A stretch of 64,000 bases of DNA from JAIYDQ01 sp034408855 (GTDB lineage: Bacteria > Planctomycetota > Planctomycetia > Pirellulales > Pirellulaceae), in NCBI GenBank assembly GCA_034408855.1, contig JAWXCK010000055.1:18229-82228 (forward strand). The letters are read 5' to 3'. The translations under genes and the position numbers were made by a program. Shown in pieces: positions 33,809 to 42,751 of this stretch (its first letter is position 1; each line of letters begins with the position of its first letter). Under the pieces are notes generated by a model, which searched no databases, had not been told where the DNA came from, and worked only from the letters and a program-made list of their open reading frames with translations.

Positions 33809-33854
33809 TAGCGTCCTTATGATAATAGCGTCCTTATGATAATAGCGTCCTTAT
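33804..33854 (+). repeat. Three tandem 17-bp repeats carrying stop and start codons
   Basis: Three perfect copies of GATAATAGCGTCCTTAT. The first contains the stop of the upstream gene (TAA at 33806-33808). Each copy ends so that the next base completes an ATG: 33819, 33836 and 33853. The ATGs at 33819 and 33836 each open a six-codon frame (MIIASL) whose TGA overlaps the next ATG. The third ATG is the start of the exported nuclease-fold gene. It may set up stepwise translational coupling or vary in copy number. Confidence 0.85.
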
Positions 33855-35085
33855 GAAGACACATCGCAACCCTTTATTGCTCTCGTTCCCAAGCTCTGCC
33901 CTTGCCGTAGTACTGGCGATGGCTTTATACGGAGCCCCGTTGTTTTCTCAAGAATCAAGTCTTGCTCTACCGCCGCCAGCAAACGGAGCCATTCGAATTG
34001 CGACCTTCAATGTATCGCTGCATCGCAAGGCGCTAGGCGAACTTTCTCGCGATCTGAAAAATAACGATGCTCAGGTTCGTAGGTTGGCGACTATCATCCA
34101 AGCGGTTAGTCCTGACATTTTGCTGGCCAACGAAGTCGACTATGACGGCGGTGAATCGGCCGAGCTTCTCTTGAAAGAGTACTTTGGGAACTCGAAAGGG
34201 AATACTCGAAGTCTCAAGTATGTCTTCACGAGCGAAGTCAACACCGGAGTTCCGTCTGGAATCGATATCGATAAAAACGGGCGGCTAGGTGGCCCCAACG
34301 ATGCCTTTGGTTTCGGAGAATATCCAGGCCAGTACGGAATGGCTGTCTTCAGCCGATATCCAATTTTGAAAGAAAAAGCTCGGTCGTTTCAGAAACTGCT
34401 TTGGAGCGAAATGCCAGGTGCTTTGCGACCTATGAATCAGGATGGAACTCCGTATTGGTCGGATGAAATCTGGAACCAATTGCGACTCAGCTCGAAGACG
34501 CATCTGGATGTTCCGATCGAAGTCGACGGCAAGCAGATTCATATAATCGCTTCGCATCCAACTCCGCCGGTATTCGACAAACTGGAGGACAAAAATGGTC
34601 GTCGCAATCACGACGAAATTCGATTGCTTCTAGACTATATATCAGGTGGCCCAGGAACAGAATATCTTCGTTCCGACCAAGGAACTGTTGGCCCGCTCGA
34701 TTCGTCGGCAACTTTTGTTGTCTTAGGCGATCTGAATGCGGACCCCAATGATGGAAGCGGGCGACGGGAAGGAATTCACGCGCTATTGAAGTCGCCTCGC
34801 ATCAACTCGAACGCTATTCCACGAAGCCTCGGTGCCGAGCAAGCGTCGGCTATACAAGGAAAAAAGAACAAATTGCAAAAGGGCGATCCTGCCGAGGACA
34901 CGGGCGATTTTGGTGACAATGAACCAGGCAATTTGCGATGTGACTTTGTATTGCCCTCGAAAGAATGCAAAGTGGTTGCCAGCGGCGTTTATTGGCCGAC
35001 CGTCGAACAGCTTCAATCTGTCGACAAGGATCTGCTCAACGCTTCCGACCACCGATTGGTATGGATCGATATCCAATTGCCGTAG
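33853..35085 (+). CDS. Secreted endonuclease/exonuclease/phosphatase-family protein
   Basis: The 410-residue protein has a signal peptide (LSFPSSALAVVLAMALYGAP, cleavage near residue 32) and then the EEP fold: IRIATFNVSLHRK (47-59), DILLANEVDYDG with the catalytic-type Asn and Glu near 92-97, IIASHPTPP near 236, FVVLGDLNADPNDGSG near 290 and SDHRLVWIDI at the end. These match the metal-binding and catalytic positions of DNase I-like enzymes. Planctomycetes have many secreted members; the substrate (nucleic acid, phosphoester or lipid) cannot be told. Its start lies in the third unit of a 17-bp tandem repeat without a clear ribosome binding site. Its last 50 bp overlap the convergent glycosyltransferase gene. 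Confidence 0.86.
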   Translation: MKTHRNPLLLSFPSSALAVVLAMALYGAPLFSQESSLALPPPANGAIRIATFNVSLHRKALGELSRDLKNNDAQVRRLATIIQAVSPDILLANEVDYDGGESAELLLKEYFGNSKGNTRSLKYVFTSEVNTGVPSGIDIDKNGRLGGPNDAFGFGEYPGQYGMAVFSRYPILKEKARSFQKLLWSEMPGALRPMNQDGTPYWSDEIWNQLRLSSKTHLDVPIEVDGKQIHIIASHPTPPVFDKLEDKNGRRNHDEIRLLLDYISGGPGTEYLRSDQGTVGPLDSSATFVVLGDLNADPNDGSGRREGIHALLKSPRINSNAIPRSLGAEQASAIQGKKNKLQKGDPAEDTGDFGDNEPGNLRCDFVLPSKECKVVASGVYWPTVEQLQSVDKDLLNASDHRLVWIDIQLP

Positions 35086-36223
35086 TTTGCAGGTAGAGGT
35101 CTTCGTATTGGCGAAGCTTATCGGCGAGGTTGAACTGCTGCAGACATCTTTCGAAATTCGATTTGGCTAGTCGAAGTCGAGACTCACGTTCCGAGGCGAT
35201 GCGAATCACTTTTTCGGCCCAAGCATCCCAATCATTGACAGCGACTGTTTGCTCCTTGGCCGCTTGTCCCAGCAATTCTGCCACTCCCTCGGCTCGAGTG
35301 CTGACGATCGGCAAGCCGCACGACATGGCTTCGATCACTACGTTCGGCATCCCTTCGTATCGAGTCGGCAGCAGCAGCAAGTCGCAAGCTCGCATCCATT
35401 TCATAACATCGTCTCGACGACCGGTAAAATGAATCCGATGTTCATGTATGCACTGGCTAGCATTCGATTGGGCTACGACTTTCAAAGGACCATCGCCAAT
35501 CAAAATTAAATTGTGCTGCGGCAAGGCGGCAAGAATTCGGTCGGCCCTTTCCAAAAGCGCATCGGTCCCTTTCTGGTAATCGAGGCGACCGACAAAGAGC
35601 AAACACGGTGTCGATGGAGCGAGTCCTAATTGTTCCTGCGCGTAATTCGTTCGCTCTAAAACCGCGTCGTTTTGAAGCTGGCCTTGGCATTGCCCGGCCG
35701 TACAGTCCTCAGTTATCGAAGCACCATTCTGTATCACAACGATCTTTTCTCGAGGAATTCTCTCGCGAATTTCGCAAGCATTAGCAACCGATTGGCTGAC
35801 GCAGACGATTCGATGCATTCTTTTGGCGGCAATGCGGCTCAATTGTACCCGCCGCCAGTTTGGCTCCACGACGCGTGCCCCGCCAATAATCGGAACTTTT
35901 CGAGGCGAATAGGCGAATGCCGAAAGTATGTTCGCGTGAAAGAGAAACGATTGAACGATATCGGGCCGAGCTTGTTGGACTAAGCGACGAAGCCTGGAAA
36001 AAACTCTCACAGAATGCCACGCGTGCCGGCCATCCAAAAAGTGCGTTTCGATTTTCTCGTTATTCAGAGTCACTTGCAAGCGATTGCGATCCGGTGGCGG
36101 CGGCGGGCCTAGCGAAATGACCCGAACGCTATGGGAATGCTGATGAAGATAGACCGCGAGATTGGTCAAGCACTGCTCGGCACCACCCACATCGAGTTCT
36201 GTGATTACCAAATCGATCTTCAT
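35036..36223 (-). CDS. Glycosyltransferase, family 4
   Basis: A 395-residue GT-B glycosyltransferase. The N-terminal half starts VITELDVGGAEQCLTNLA, the acceptor-site glycine turn of GT4 enzymes. The C-terminal half has LLFVGRLDYQKGTDALLE near 210, NLILIGDGPLK and the E-x7-E motif in RYEGMPNVVIEAMSCGLPIV near 300. It transfers a sugar from a nucleotide donor to a lipid or glycan acceptor at the cytoplasmic face of the membrane; donor and acceptor are unknown. It is a single gene. The C-terminus reads through the last 50 bp of the neighbouring secreted nuclease-fold gene on the other strand. Confidence 0.9.
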   Translation of the reverse strand: MKIDLVITELDVGGAEQCLTNLAVYLHQHSHSVRVISLGPPPPPDRNRLQVTLNNEKIETHFLDGRHAWHSVRVFSRLRRLVQQARPDIVQSFLFHANILSAFAYSPRKVPIIGGARVVEPNWRRVQLSRIAAKRMHRIVCVSQSVANACEIRERIPREKIVVIQNGASITEDCTAGQCQGQLQNDAVLERTNYAQEQLGLAPSTPCLLFVGRLDYQKGTDALLERADRILAALPQHNLILIGDGPLKVVAQSNASQCIHEHRIHFTGRRDDVMKWMRACDLLLLPTRYEGMPNVVIEAMSCGLPIVSTRAEGVAELLGQAAKEQTVAVNDWDAWAEKVIRIASERESRLRLAKSNFERCLQQFNLADKLRQYEDLYLQTTAIGYRSIPIGGRKR

Positions 36224-36340
36224 ACGGGATAAATTCTAGCAGAAACGACAATGGCTTGGCGGCTTTCGTCGGTCCGAATCGAAATAGCAATCATATCGGC
36301 CTCTCAGGGACGCCGATCGGTCGCTACACTGGCGGTTAGT

Positions 36341-37417
36341 ATGAAGCCAACGATAGACCCGAAAAACGACGAGCTGCAAAGCTATGACTTCGAGCTGCCT
36401 CGTGAATTGATCGCGCAGGATCCGCTGCCGCAGCGCGCCGACGCAAGGATGATGGTTATCCACCGCGAGCAGCAAACCATTGACCACGCTCATGTTCGCG
36501 ACCTCCCGAGTCTATTGCGGGCTGGCGATTCGGTCGTGGTAAACGATTCGAAAGTCATCCCGGCCCGTATGATCGGATACCGGACCTCGACCAAAGGGCG
36601 ATGGGAAGGATTATATCTTCGACAAGACGAACATGCGGTCGCCGAAACGCTTTGTAAAACTCGCGGAAAAATCGAAGTCGGAGAGACCGTTACGCTTCGA
36701 GATCGAGAAGGTCGCGATCAAGCGAAGCTTGTCGTTCTCGGGATGGGCGAAGAAGGTCGGCTGTTCCTGCGGCCCGAGCCTATCGAACCATGGCCTGAAT
36801 TGCTCGCGCGATGCGGTCGAATCCCGCTTCCGCCCTACATACGAGATGGCCAAATGGTCGACGATGACCGCGTTCGATATCAAACGGTTTATGCTCGCAA
36901 CGATGGATCGGTGGCAGCTCCGACGGCTGGGCTTCATTTCACGCCGGCGTTGATCCAACAATTGCGAGCCTCAGGCATTGCCTTGGTATCCGTTACGCTC
37001 CACGTTGGAATTGGAACATTTCGCCCGATCCAAGCTAAAACGCTTGAAAACCATAAGATGCATTCAGAGGTCGGCGAACTCACCGAAGCCGTTGTCAAAC
37101 GCTTATCGTTGTCCAGAGCAGAAGGAGGTCGGATCATTGCCATCGGAACCACTTCCGTTCGCGTACTCGAAACAGCCGCTCTCAAGTCGACGAGCGGACT
37201 GCAAGCTTGGAGTGGCGAGACCGACATTTTTATTCGTCCAGGCCATACCTTTAAAGCCGTAGATGGGCTTTTGACCAACTTCCATCTACCTCGCAGTTCG
37301 CTCATGGTTCTCGTCGCTACCTTTGCCGGACTCGACCTTATTCACCAAGCCTACGCGGAAGCGATTCGCGAGCGATATCGCTTTTATTCCTACGGCGATT
37401 GCATGTTGATTCTCTAA
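36341..37417 (+). CDS. queA: S-adenosylmethionine:tRNA ribosyltransferase-isomerase
   Basis: QueA transfers and isomerises the ribosyl part of SAM onto 7-aminomethyl-deazaguanine in tRNA to make epoxyqueuosine. The family blocks are SYDFELPRELIAQDPLPQRA at the start, DSVVVNDSKVIPARMIG, GRIPLPPYIRD, VAAPTAGLHFTP, VTLHVGIGTFRPI, GTTSVRVLE, FIRPGHTFKAVDGLLTNFHL and YGDCMLIL at the end. The open frame extends to 36251, but the family start fits the ATG at 36341, giving 358 residues. A Nudix-like gene follows 15 bp later. Other queuosine genes are not in the window. Confidence 0.95.
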   Translation: MKPTIDPKNDELQSYDFELPRELIAQDPLPQRADARMMVIHREQQTIDHAHVRDLPSLLRAGDSVVVNDSKVIPARMIGYRTSTKGRWEGLYLRQDEHAVAETLCKTRGKIEVGETVTLRDREGRDQAKLVVLGMGEEGRLFLRPEPIEPWPELLARCGRIPLPPYIRDGQMVDDDRVRYQTVYARNDGSVAAPTAGLHFTPALIQQLRASGIALVSVTLHVGIGTFRPIQAKTLENHKMHSEVGELTEAVVKRLSLSRAEGGRIIAIGTTSVRVLETAALKSTSGLQAWSGETDIFIRPGHTFKAVDGLLTNFHLPRSSLMVLVATFAGLDLIHQAYAEAIRERYRFYSYGDCMLIL

Positions 37418-37432
37418 GAAAGTTGCATACCG

Positions 37433-38032
37433 ATGGCCTTTGATGAACACGTACTCGTTGTCCCCGCCTATTTGATCGACCAACTCGGCGCGTTCTCCGG
37501 ATTTCAGTCAAACGTCGAGCGTTATTTGCCGACGATCATGGATCGCAAGTACCAATCGTTTCAACCGCGAAGCAAATGTGAAACCGATCCCAGTTTCAAG
37601 CAGTTGATACCCTACGTGATCTTGGAATGTACCAATCCAGATGGAACGCGATTGTTTCAATACACGCGTGGCACAGGACAAGGCGAAAAGCGGCTACATG
37701 CCAAGCGAAGCGTCGGGATCGGCGGCCACATCTCCATCGAAGATACACAAGGTGATGATTGGTATCTCACCGGTATGCGACGCGAACTTGACGAAGAAAT
37801 CGTCGTCGACTGCGGATGCAACGATCGAATTGTCGGCTTGATTTATGACGACACGACTGAAGTTGGATGCGTTCATCTCGGCGTCGTTCACATCATGCAA
37901 CTCCACTCTTGCCATGCCCGCGCTCGAGAAGTTGAGTTGCTCGACAGCGGCTTCTTGCCAATCGAGCAGATCAAAAGCGATCGCGACGCCTTTGAAACAT
38001 GGTCGCAGCTCTGCATTGAGAATTTATATTAG
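37433..38032 (+). CDS. Nudix-like hydrolase domain protein
   Basis: A 199-residue protein with a Nudix-type core: SVGIGGHISIED followed by WYLTGMRRELDEEIVVD, which matches the GX5EX7REUXEEXGU box in its REUXEE part but with a longer stretch between the GG and the helix. The N-terminal third (VLVVPAYLIDQLGAFSGFQS) is conserved in planctomycete and other bacterial relatives sometimes annotated as phosphoesterase. Hydrolysis of a nucleoside diphosphate derivative is plausible; the substrate is unknown. It follows queA by 15 bp and probably shares its transcript. Its stop overlaps the stop of the convergent RlmM-like gene by 4 bp. Confidence 0.75.
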   Translation: MAFDEHVLVVPAYLIDQLGAFSGFQSNVERYLPTIMDRKYQSFQPRSKCETDPSFKQLIPYVILECTNPDGTRLFQYTRGTGQGEKRLHAKRSVGIGGHISIEDTQGDDWYLTGMRRELDEEIVVDCGCNDRIVGLIYDDTTEVGCVHLGVVHIMQLHSCHARAREVELLDSGFLPIEQIKSDRDAFETWSQLCIENLY

Positions 38033-39090
38033 CGCGACGGTTGGCTGATGGCGACGCAGCATTCGCGGCGATTGTAGGACAACTGCCTGACTTCGATTTT
38101 GGAATAGCCCCATTGGCGAATTCGCTCGATATGAGCCTCGATATCGTTGGCCTTTTCCCAATCGGATAATTTGATCGTCAGCAGCATCCCTTCGATAGCT
38201 GTCGTCGGATAGGTAACGATCGCTTCTACCGTATCCAATGTATAGACCGGTGAGACATTGGCATCGCATACTAGCCAGCGAAAGCGACTGAAGAAACGGC
38301 GTTTGACCTGTATGCTTCGCGACCGGATATGCTCAAAATTCGGATTGGCTATGATTTCAGGAGCCATCTCAGCCGGATCGATCCCGACAACTTTCATTCC
38401 TAAATCCAAAAGGTATTGGCAAGCTCCACCGGGAGAACTTCCGATTTCGACGACCGATTCACCGGGTTTAAACGGCAAACGACTCCAATGAATCGCTTCG
38501 GCCATTTTTAGATAAGCGCGGCTGACCATTTCTGCCGGTTCCGAAATGGGAAAGACGCCGCCGGGCCAGCGATCGAAGCTCGATTCAACCAAATGCGAAC
38601 CGATCCACCATTGATTCGGTTCGATAATGATGACATCTAGAACACGGGCATTCCAATCGGTCGTTCTGTTAATCCGGCTCGCCCTCGCATCGCCCGCTTT
38701 TTCGAGTTCAGCTTGAAATTGATCGCCGATGAGCGCGGCAAGCTGGGAACGCCCTGGTTCGAACCCGTTCCAGCCAGGCATAGCGATATCTCGCTGAAAA
38801 ACATGGAGGTCAGTCCAGTCGAGCGATCGGTACTTTTCGATCGCTTGTGAAATTAGGCTGTCTGCAGAATCGCCTTCGAGCCGGCTGAGCGCGTGACCGC
38901 GAACGCGAATGAAAGGGCTTTCTGGAATGGCCGCCGACCAAGCAGGGACACTCAGTTCAGACTTCAGGGTTACGAAACCTGGCCTAGAAAAAGAAAGTCG
39001 AAATGGGCCGTTGGGCTCGCAAAATGACTGTTTAATAACGGCTTCGGCGCCATGTTGGCAGCCGACGAAAAGATAAGGCGAGGAAAACAC
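38029..39090 (-). CDS. RlmM-like 2'-O-ribose methyltransferase
   Basis: The C-terminal half is an FtsJ/RrmJ-like Rossmann domain with SAM motif SVVEIGSSPGGACQYLLDLG and VVGIDPAEMAP, then CDANVSP and a Lys in TIKLSDW. These match the K-D-K arrangement of 23S rRNA C2498 methyltransferase RlmM. The N-terminal half (YLFVGCQHGAEAVIKQ; SRPGFVTLK) resembles the THUMP-like RNA-binding part of that family. The open frame runs to 39399, crossing infA on the other strand; I chose the GTG at 39090, which gives 353 residues, close to the 366 of E. coli RlmM. No strong ribosome site supports that start. Target and exact start remain uncertain. Confidence 0.75.
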   Translation of the reverse strand: MFSSPYLFVGCQHGAEAVIKQSFCEPNGPFRLSFSRPGFVTLKSELSVPAWSAAIPESPFIRVRGHALSRLEGDSADSLISQAIEKYRSLDWTDLHVFQRDIAMPGWNGFEPGRSQLAALIGDQFQAELEKAGDARASRINRTTDWNARVLDVIIIEPNQWWIGSHLVESSFDRWPGGVFPISEPAEMVSRAYLKMAEAIHWSRLPFKPGESVVEIGSSPGGACQYLLDLGMKVVGIDPAEMAPEIIANPNFEHIRSRSIQVKRRFFSRFRWLVCDANVSPVYTLDTVEAIVTYPTTAIEGMLLTIKLSDWEKANDIEAHIERIRQWGYSKIEVRQLSYNRRECCVAISQPSR

Positions 39091-39262
39091 AAAGTTGTCA
39101 AATTTCTTGTAGGATCGAATTGTTTTCGATCTAAGAGCAAAAACCGGTGGACGAGATAGGGGAACAGCAAGTATAACCTTGATATTCCGATTTCGGAAAT
39201 GTCGCAGTGGATAACCGTACAATTCGGCGACGAGGGAGTTCAAAGACGCCGAGCAGAGATCT

Positions 39263-39484
39263 ATGGTAAAAAACGAAGAAGCTTTTGAAGTTGATGGAAC
39301 CGTTATGCAGGCCTTAGCCAACACACGTTTTCGTGTCCAGTTGGAAACAGGGGACGAAGTTTTGGCCCACGTGGCTGGCAAAATGAGAAAGAATTTCATC
39401 CGGATCGTACCGGGCGATAAGGTTCGAGTCGAACTTTCGCCCTACGACCTTACCAAAGGCCGAATCGTTTTCCGCGAACGATAA
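39263..39484 (+). CDS. infA: Translation initiation factor IF-1
   Basis: The 73-residue OB-fold protein binds the A site of the 30S subunit during initiation. The sequence is complete: VDGTVMQALANTRFRVQLET, VLAHVAGKMRKNFIRI and GDKVRVELSPYDLTKGRIVF. The size matches bacterial IF-1. In many bacteria infA lies in the spc/alpha ribosomal region next to rpsM; here it stands between a divergent methyltransferase gene and a decarboxylase gene 27 bp downstream. Confidence 0.97.
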   Translation: MVKNEEAFEVDGTVMQALANTRFRVQLETGDEVLAHVAGKMRKNFIRIVPGDKVRVELSPYDLTKGRIVFRER

Positions 39485-39511
39485 CACTCACGTTTCGCAA
39501 CTTGAGGACGT

Positions 39512-41203
39512 ATGAATTCATCGCAACGGAATGCAGCTCAACGATCGAATCCTAGCGAAGTTTCCATTGCAGGTTATTTGATTCGGCGTCTTCAGGACTA
39601 TGGAATAGCCGATTGCTTCGGCATCCCGGGCGATTACGTCCTTGCGTTTTATAGCCTGCTTGAAGAAAGCCCGATCAACGTTATCGGTTGCACTCGCGAA
39701 GACTGTGCCGGATTCGCCGCCGATGCTTACGCACGAGTTCATGGTATGGGAGCTGTCTGCGTAACTTACTGCGTCGGCGGGTTGAGTGTCTGCAATAGTA
39801 TCGCCGGTGCCTACGCCGAAAAATCGCCAGTCGTCATGCTCACCGGCTCACCGGGTCTCAACGAACGCGTCAATAACCCGCTGCTGCATCATAAAGTCCG
39901 AGACTTTCGGACTCAGTTGGACGTCTTCGACAAACTGTGTATCGCGTCGACCGAATTGAATGATCCGCTGACCGCCTTTAGCGAAATCGATCGCGTCCTG
40001 GACGCTTGTCATCGCTTCAAACGTCCGGTTTATATCGATATTCCTCGCGATATGGTCCATGTCGTTCCGGCCGTGTCCCATTCTTATCGACGCCCCGTTT
40101 CCAACGACGACCAACTCGCGTTAGAAGAAGCCGTTCGAGAATCGATTGATCGACTCACTAAGGCCGAACGTCCATTGATCATTGCCGGTGTCGAGATCCA
40201 CCGCTTCGGATTGCAGGAGCTCGTCTTGCAATTGGCAGAACAAGCCAGCATACCGATGGCCGCAACGATCCTTGGTAAGAGCGTCATTCGCGAAACCCAT
40301 CCTCTCTTTATCGGACTTTACGAAGGCGCGATCGGCAAAGCGGAAGTGACCGAATACGTCGAATCGAGCGATTGTATCTTGCTGCTAGGTACCTTCATGA
40401 CCGATATCAATCTGGGGATCTACACGGCCAAGCTCGATGTAAAAAACTGTATCTATGCCACCAGTGAGCAGTTACAGATTTCGTACCATCATTTTCCTCG
40501 CGTCCCGCTCGATCAATTCCTTCAAAAACTGATCGATGCCAAGCCGAATGTAACGCGACGCCCGATTCCGACCGACTTGCACATCAAAGCACCGTTGGCA
40601 CCGGATATTGAAGCCGAGGCACCGCTTCGAGTCAGTCGGATCATCGCACATTTGAATGCTAAGCTCGATTCGGACACGATCGTCATCGCCGATATCGGCG
40701 ATTCCTTGTTCGCGGCTACCGAGTTGGTGATTCACGATTCCACCGATTTTCTTTCGCCAGCATATTACACATCGATGGGTTTTTCCGTGCCCGCCAGTCT
40801 CGGAGCATGTACGGCTCGTCCGAACGATCGCGTCGTCGTCATCTGCGGCGACGGAGCATTTCAAATGACCGGACAAGAGATGTCGACGCTTATCGCTCAA
40901 GGGCATTCGCCGATCCTGATCGTGCTCGATAATCACGGTTACGGAACCGAGCGAATGTTGCAGCAGGGGAACTGGAACTACAACGAAATCCATGCTTGGA
41001 ATTTCCATCTTCTGCCGTTGATTTACAACGGCGGCCGAGGTTATTTAGCGACCAATGAAATCGAGTTTTGCGACGCCTTAGATGAAGCCTGGAACGATCG
41101 CACACAACTTCATCTAATTCACGCCAAAATCGCCGAAGGCGACGCCAGTCAAACTCTGCTGCGACTAGCCGAGCGACTCGGAAAACGCGTCGATAATACG
41201 TAA
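39512..41203 (+). CDS. Thiamine-diphosphate-dependent 2-keto acid decarboxylase
   Basis: A 563-residue enzyme of the pyruvate/indolepyruvate decarboxylase branch. The N-terminal domain shows YGIADCFGIPGDYVLAFYSL with the activating Glu about 20 residues further on, and the double His motif LLHHKVRDF near 130. The C-terminal ThDP site is VVVICGDGAFQMTGQEMS near 450 with the partner Asn in DNHGYGTE. The substrate could be pyruvate, indolepyruvate or phenylpyruvate; no neighbouring dehydrogenase or transaminase helps to choose. The domain order and length are normal. It follows infA by 27 bp but there is no functional link. Confidence 0.9.
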   Translation: MNSSQRNAAQRSNPSEVSIAGYLIRRLQDYGIADCFGIPGDYVLAFYSLLEESPINVIGCTREDCAGFAADAYARVHGMGAVCVTYCVGGLSVCNSIAGAYAEKSPVVMLTGSPGLNERVNNPLLHHKVRDFRTQLDVFDKLCIASTELNDPLTAFSEIDRVLDACHRFKRPVYIDIPRDMVHVVPAVSHSYRRPVSNDDQLALEEAVRESIDRLTKAERPLIIAGVEIHRFGLQELVLQLAEQASIPMAATILGKSVIRETHPLFIGLYEGAIGKAEVTEYVESSDCILLLGTFMTDINLGIYTAKLDVKNCIYATSEQLQISYHHFPRVPLDQFLQKLIDAKPNVTRRPIPTDLHIKAPLAPDIEAEAPLRVSRIIAHLNAKLDSDTIVIADIGDSLFAATELVIHDSTDFLSPAYYTSMGFSVPASLGACTARPNDRVVVICGDGAFQMTGQEMSTLIAQGHSPILIVLDNHGYGTERMLQQGNWNYNEIHAWNFHLLPLIYNGGRGYLATNEIEFCDALDEAWNDRTQLHLIHAKIAEGDASQTLLRLAERLGKRVDNT

Positions 41204-41216
41204 TTCCCCGACTTTG

Positions 41217-41239
41217 TGAGCCTTCGGCGCTCGCGGCTT
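41217..41239. repeat. Half copy of dispersed palindrome family B
   Basis: GTGAGCCTTCGGCGCTCGCG and the three bases that follow match the left arm at 16333-16359 with a few changes. It lies directly in front of a family A palindrome, in the gap after the decarboxylase gene. Confidence 0.55.
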
Positions 41240-41268
41240 GTTGAAGTAAACGCAACAGCAAGGATTGC

Positions 41269-41332
41269 GTTTAACAGTCAGCCGTAGCTGTACTCTTGGC
41301 CTTTGAAGTACGCCTTCGGCTGACTGTTAAGC
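41269..41332. repeat. Dispersed palindrome, family A
   Basis: Arms at 41269-41293 and 41308-41332 are inverted repeats with a few mismatches; the core reads TACGCCTTCGGCTGACTGTT. The loop and the GCGATTAAAC-like flank also match the copy at 11857-11920. It lies between two convergent genes. Confidence 0.75.
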
Positions 41333-41459
41333 GATTAAACCAATCCGACGGGACTGATCTTTCGTCACCTTTGAAGAACAGGTTCGCCGATGGCTGGCCC
41401 AAATTAACCGCCCAACCGATTCCACTACCGAACGTTTGCTTAACTGCGGGACCCCAAAG

Positions 41460-42473
41460 TCACTCAGCGAATTCCAACGAGAAAAGGTACGTTCGCTTTG
41501 GTGCGTGCCCTGTTTTGGCGGTTGCCATGAGGTAGCAGCGATTTCCGTGTACGAATAACTGCGGAACGTCGAGGCTATTCCATTGACTACGATCTGCTTC
41601 TGGCAAATCAGAAACGGTAGCGATCGGTCCGTATGGAGTGAAATTGATTCCATCCTTTGAGTACCAGCCATCGACAGTGACATGGTCGGGCGAACCGCCG
41701 TCGGAGACGGCAAAAAAGTGATCACCTCTTCGAATGACCTCGATGTTATTTTGAGCTATTCCTATAAGCTGTTGTTCTTTATCCCAAACGCCATCGGCAC
41801 CACTTTCAAGGAAGCGGCCAATGTCGTCGGTGCGCATCGATTTTTTATATCGCGGCCCGTTGGAGGTGTCATACCAACAATGTATCCATTCACCGTCGTG
41901 TAGGAGTGAAGGCCGATGGCCAAACCACATCTGTTTTTGGCCAATCCAGTGAATTCCATCAGTCGACTCCGCGCCATAAACATGAAACGTTTTATGCTGT
42001 GGATCGTCTGAAGGGTACTCTTGGCCAGAATACAACATGTAATAGCGAGAATCCAGTTTAATGACGGAAGGGTCACCGACGTACATGAGTTCTGCATGAT
42101 CGAGCATCGGTTGGAATTGCTTCGGATGACCGCTTTTGGCGTCGTAAGGGTAACGATCAGGTTGCGCGCCTGTAAAGACTTCCCAGGCATCAAACGACAT
42201 AGAAAGGGGGCCCATGTCGTCGATTGGCGTCGATGCACTATAAATAGTTTCGTGGAGTCTCGATGCAGCAGGTGGTGCTGGCGCGAAGAACCATGTCCGG
42301 TACTGCGACGAATCGCGAATTGTTGAAAATCCATAAGCCCAAGCTAAGTTCGGATCAGACTCAAAAAACTTCAGTAAGGGGGTGATTTTTGGCGCAGGCG
42401 GATGTTCGCCAGCGGCCATAGGTGTTGTTAAACCTATGGCTACAAGAAGACTGATAGCTTTGACTAATTGCAT
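41460..42473 (-). CDS. Secreted beta-propeller glycosidase-like protein
   Basis: The 337-residue protein has a signal peptide (LVKAISLLVAIGLTTPMAAG, cleavage near 22). The mature part repeats short blade-like units: VGDPSVIKLDSRYYMLYSG (near 130), GAESTDGIHWIG, NNIEVIRRGDHFFAVSDGG and DVPQLFVHGNRCYLMATA. This pattern is that of five-bladed propellers such as glycoside hydrolase families 43, 32 or 130 and sialidase-like proteins. An Asp in the VGDPSVIK position and a Glu in NNIEVIR fit retained active-site positions of such folds, but the family cannot be named from sequence alone. A role in polysaccharide breakdown outside the cell is the best guess. It is a single gene. Confidence 0.68.
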   Translation of the reverse strand: MQLVKAISLLVAIGLTTPMAAGEHPPAPKITPLLKFFESDPNLAWAYGFSTIRDSSQYRTWFFAPAPPAASRLHETIYSASTPIDDMGPLSMSFDAWEVFTGAQPDRYPYDAKSGHPKQFQPMLDHAELMYVGDPSVIKLDSRYYMLYSGQEYPSDDPQHKTFHVYGAESTDGIHWIGQKQMWFGHRPSLLHDGEWIHCWYDTSNGPRYKKSMRTDDIGRFLESGADGVWDKEQQLIGIAQNNIEVIRRGDHFFAVSDGGSPDHVTVDGWYSKDGINFTPYGPIATVSDLPEADRSQWNSLDVPQLFVHGNRCYLMATAKTGHAPKRTYLFSLEFAE

Positions 42474-42578
42474 CGTGGCTCAATTTCTCCAGATTGGTTA
42501 TCCATGCAGGTTCGACCGCAATTTGGGGCGAGTAGTTTAAACCGGTAACCGGTTCTTGGTAACCGGGGCGACCCATCC

Positions 42579-42598
42579 TTTGACGGGTGATTTGGCAA
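42579..42598 (+). repeat. Family E repeat, copy 1
   Basis: The 20-bp sequence TTTGACGGGTGATTTGGCAA. It recurs with one or two changes at 43052-43071 and 53153-53172. Copies 1 and 3 also share the bases in front of it (GGGGC, ACC and ATC in the same order). Confidence 0.65.
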
Positions 42599-42730
42599 AA
42601 GTGGGGCACATTTGTACGTGTTTCCGATGGATATCCTAGATTGAATCGCTATCAGCAAAATTTCGTTTAACAGTCAGCCGTAGGCGTACTCGTGGCCTTT
42701 TGAAATGGAAAAGGTGTCCGAAATGAAATG

Positions 42731-42751
42731 AAAAGGTGTCGGACACCTTTT
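42731..42751. repeat. Perfect short palindrome
   Basis: AAAAGGTGTC and GACACCTTTT are perfect inverted arms around a single G. A partial copy (AAAAGGTGTCCG) lies 24 bp before it. Such palindromes accompany REP-type tyrosine transposases in other bacteria, but no transposase gene is present in this window. Confidence 0.6.

Noticed and set aside
42731..42751. Attachment or integration site
   Set aside because: The palindrome is not repeated at another place as a duplicated target, and no integrase or tRNA gene is near.
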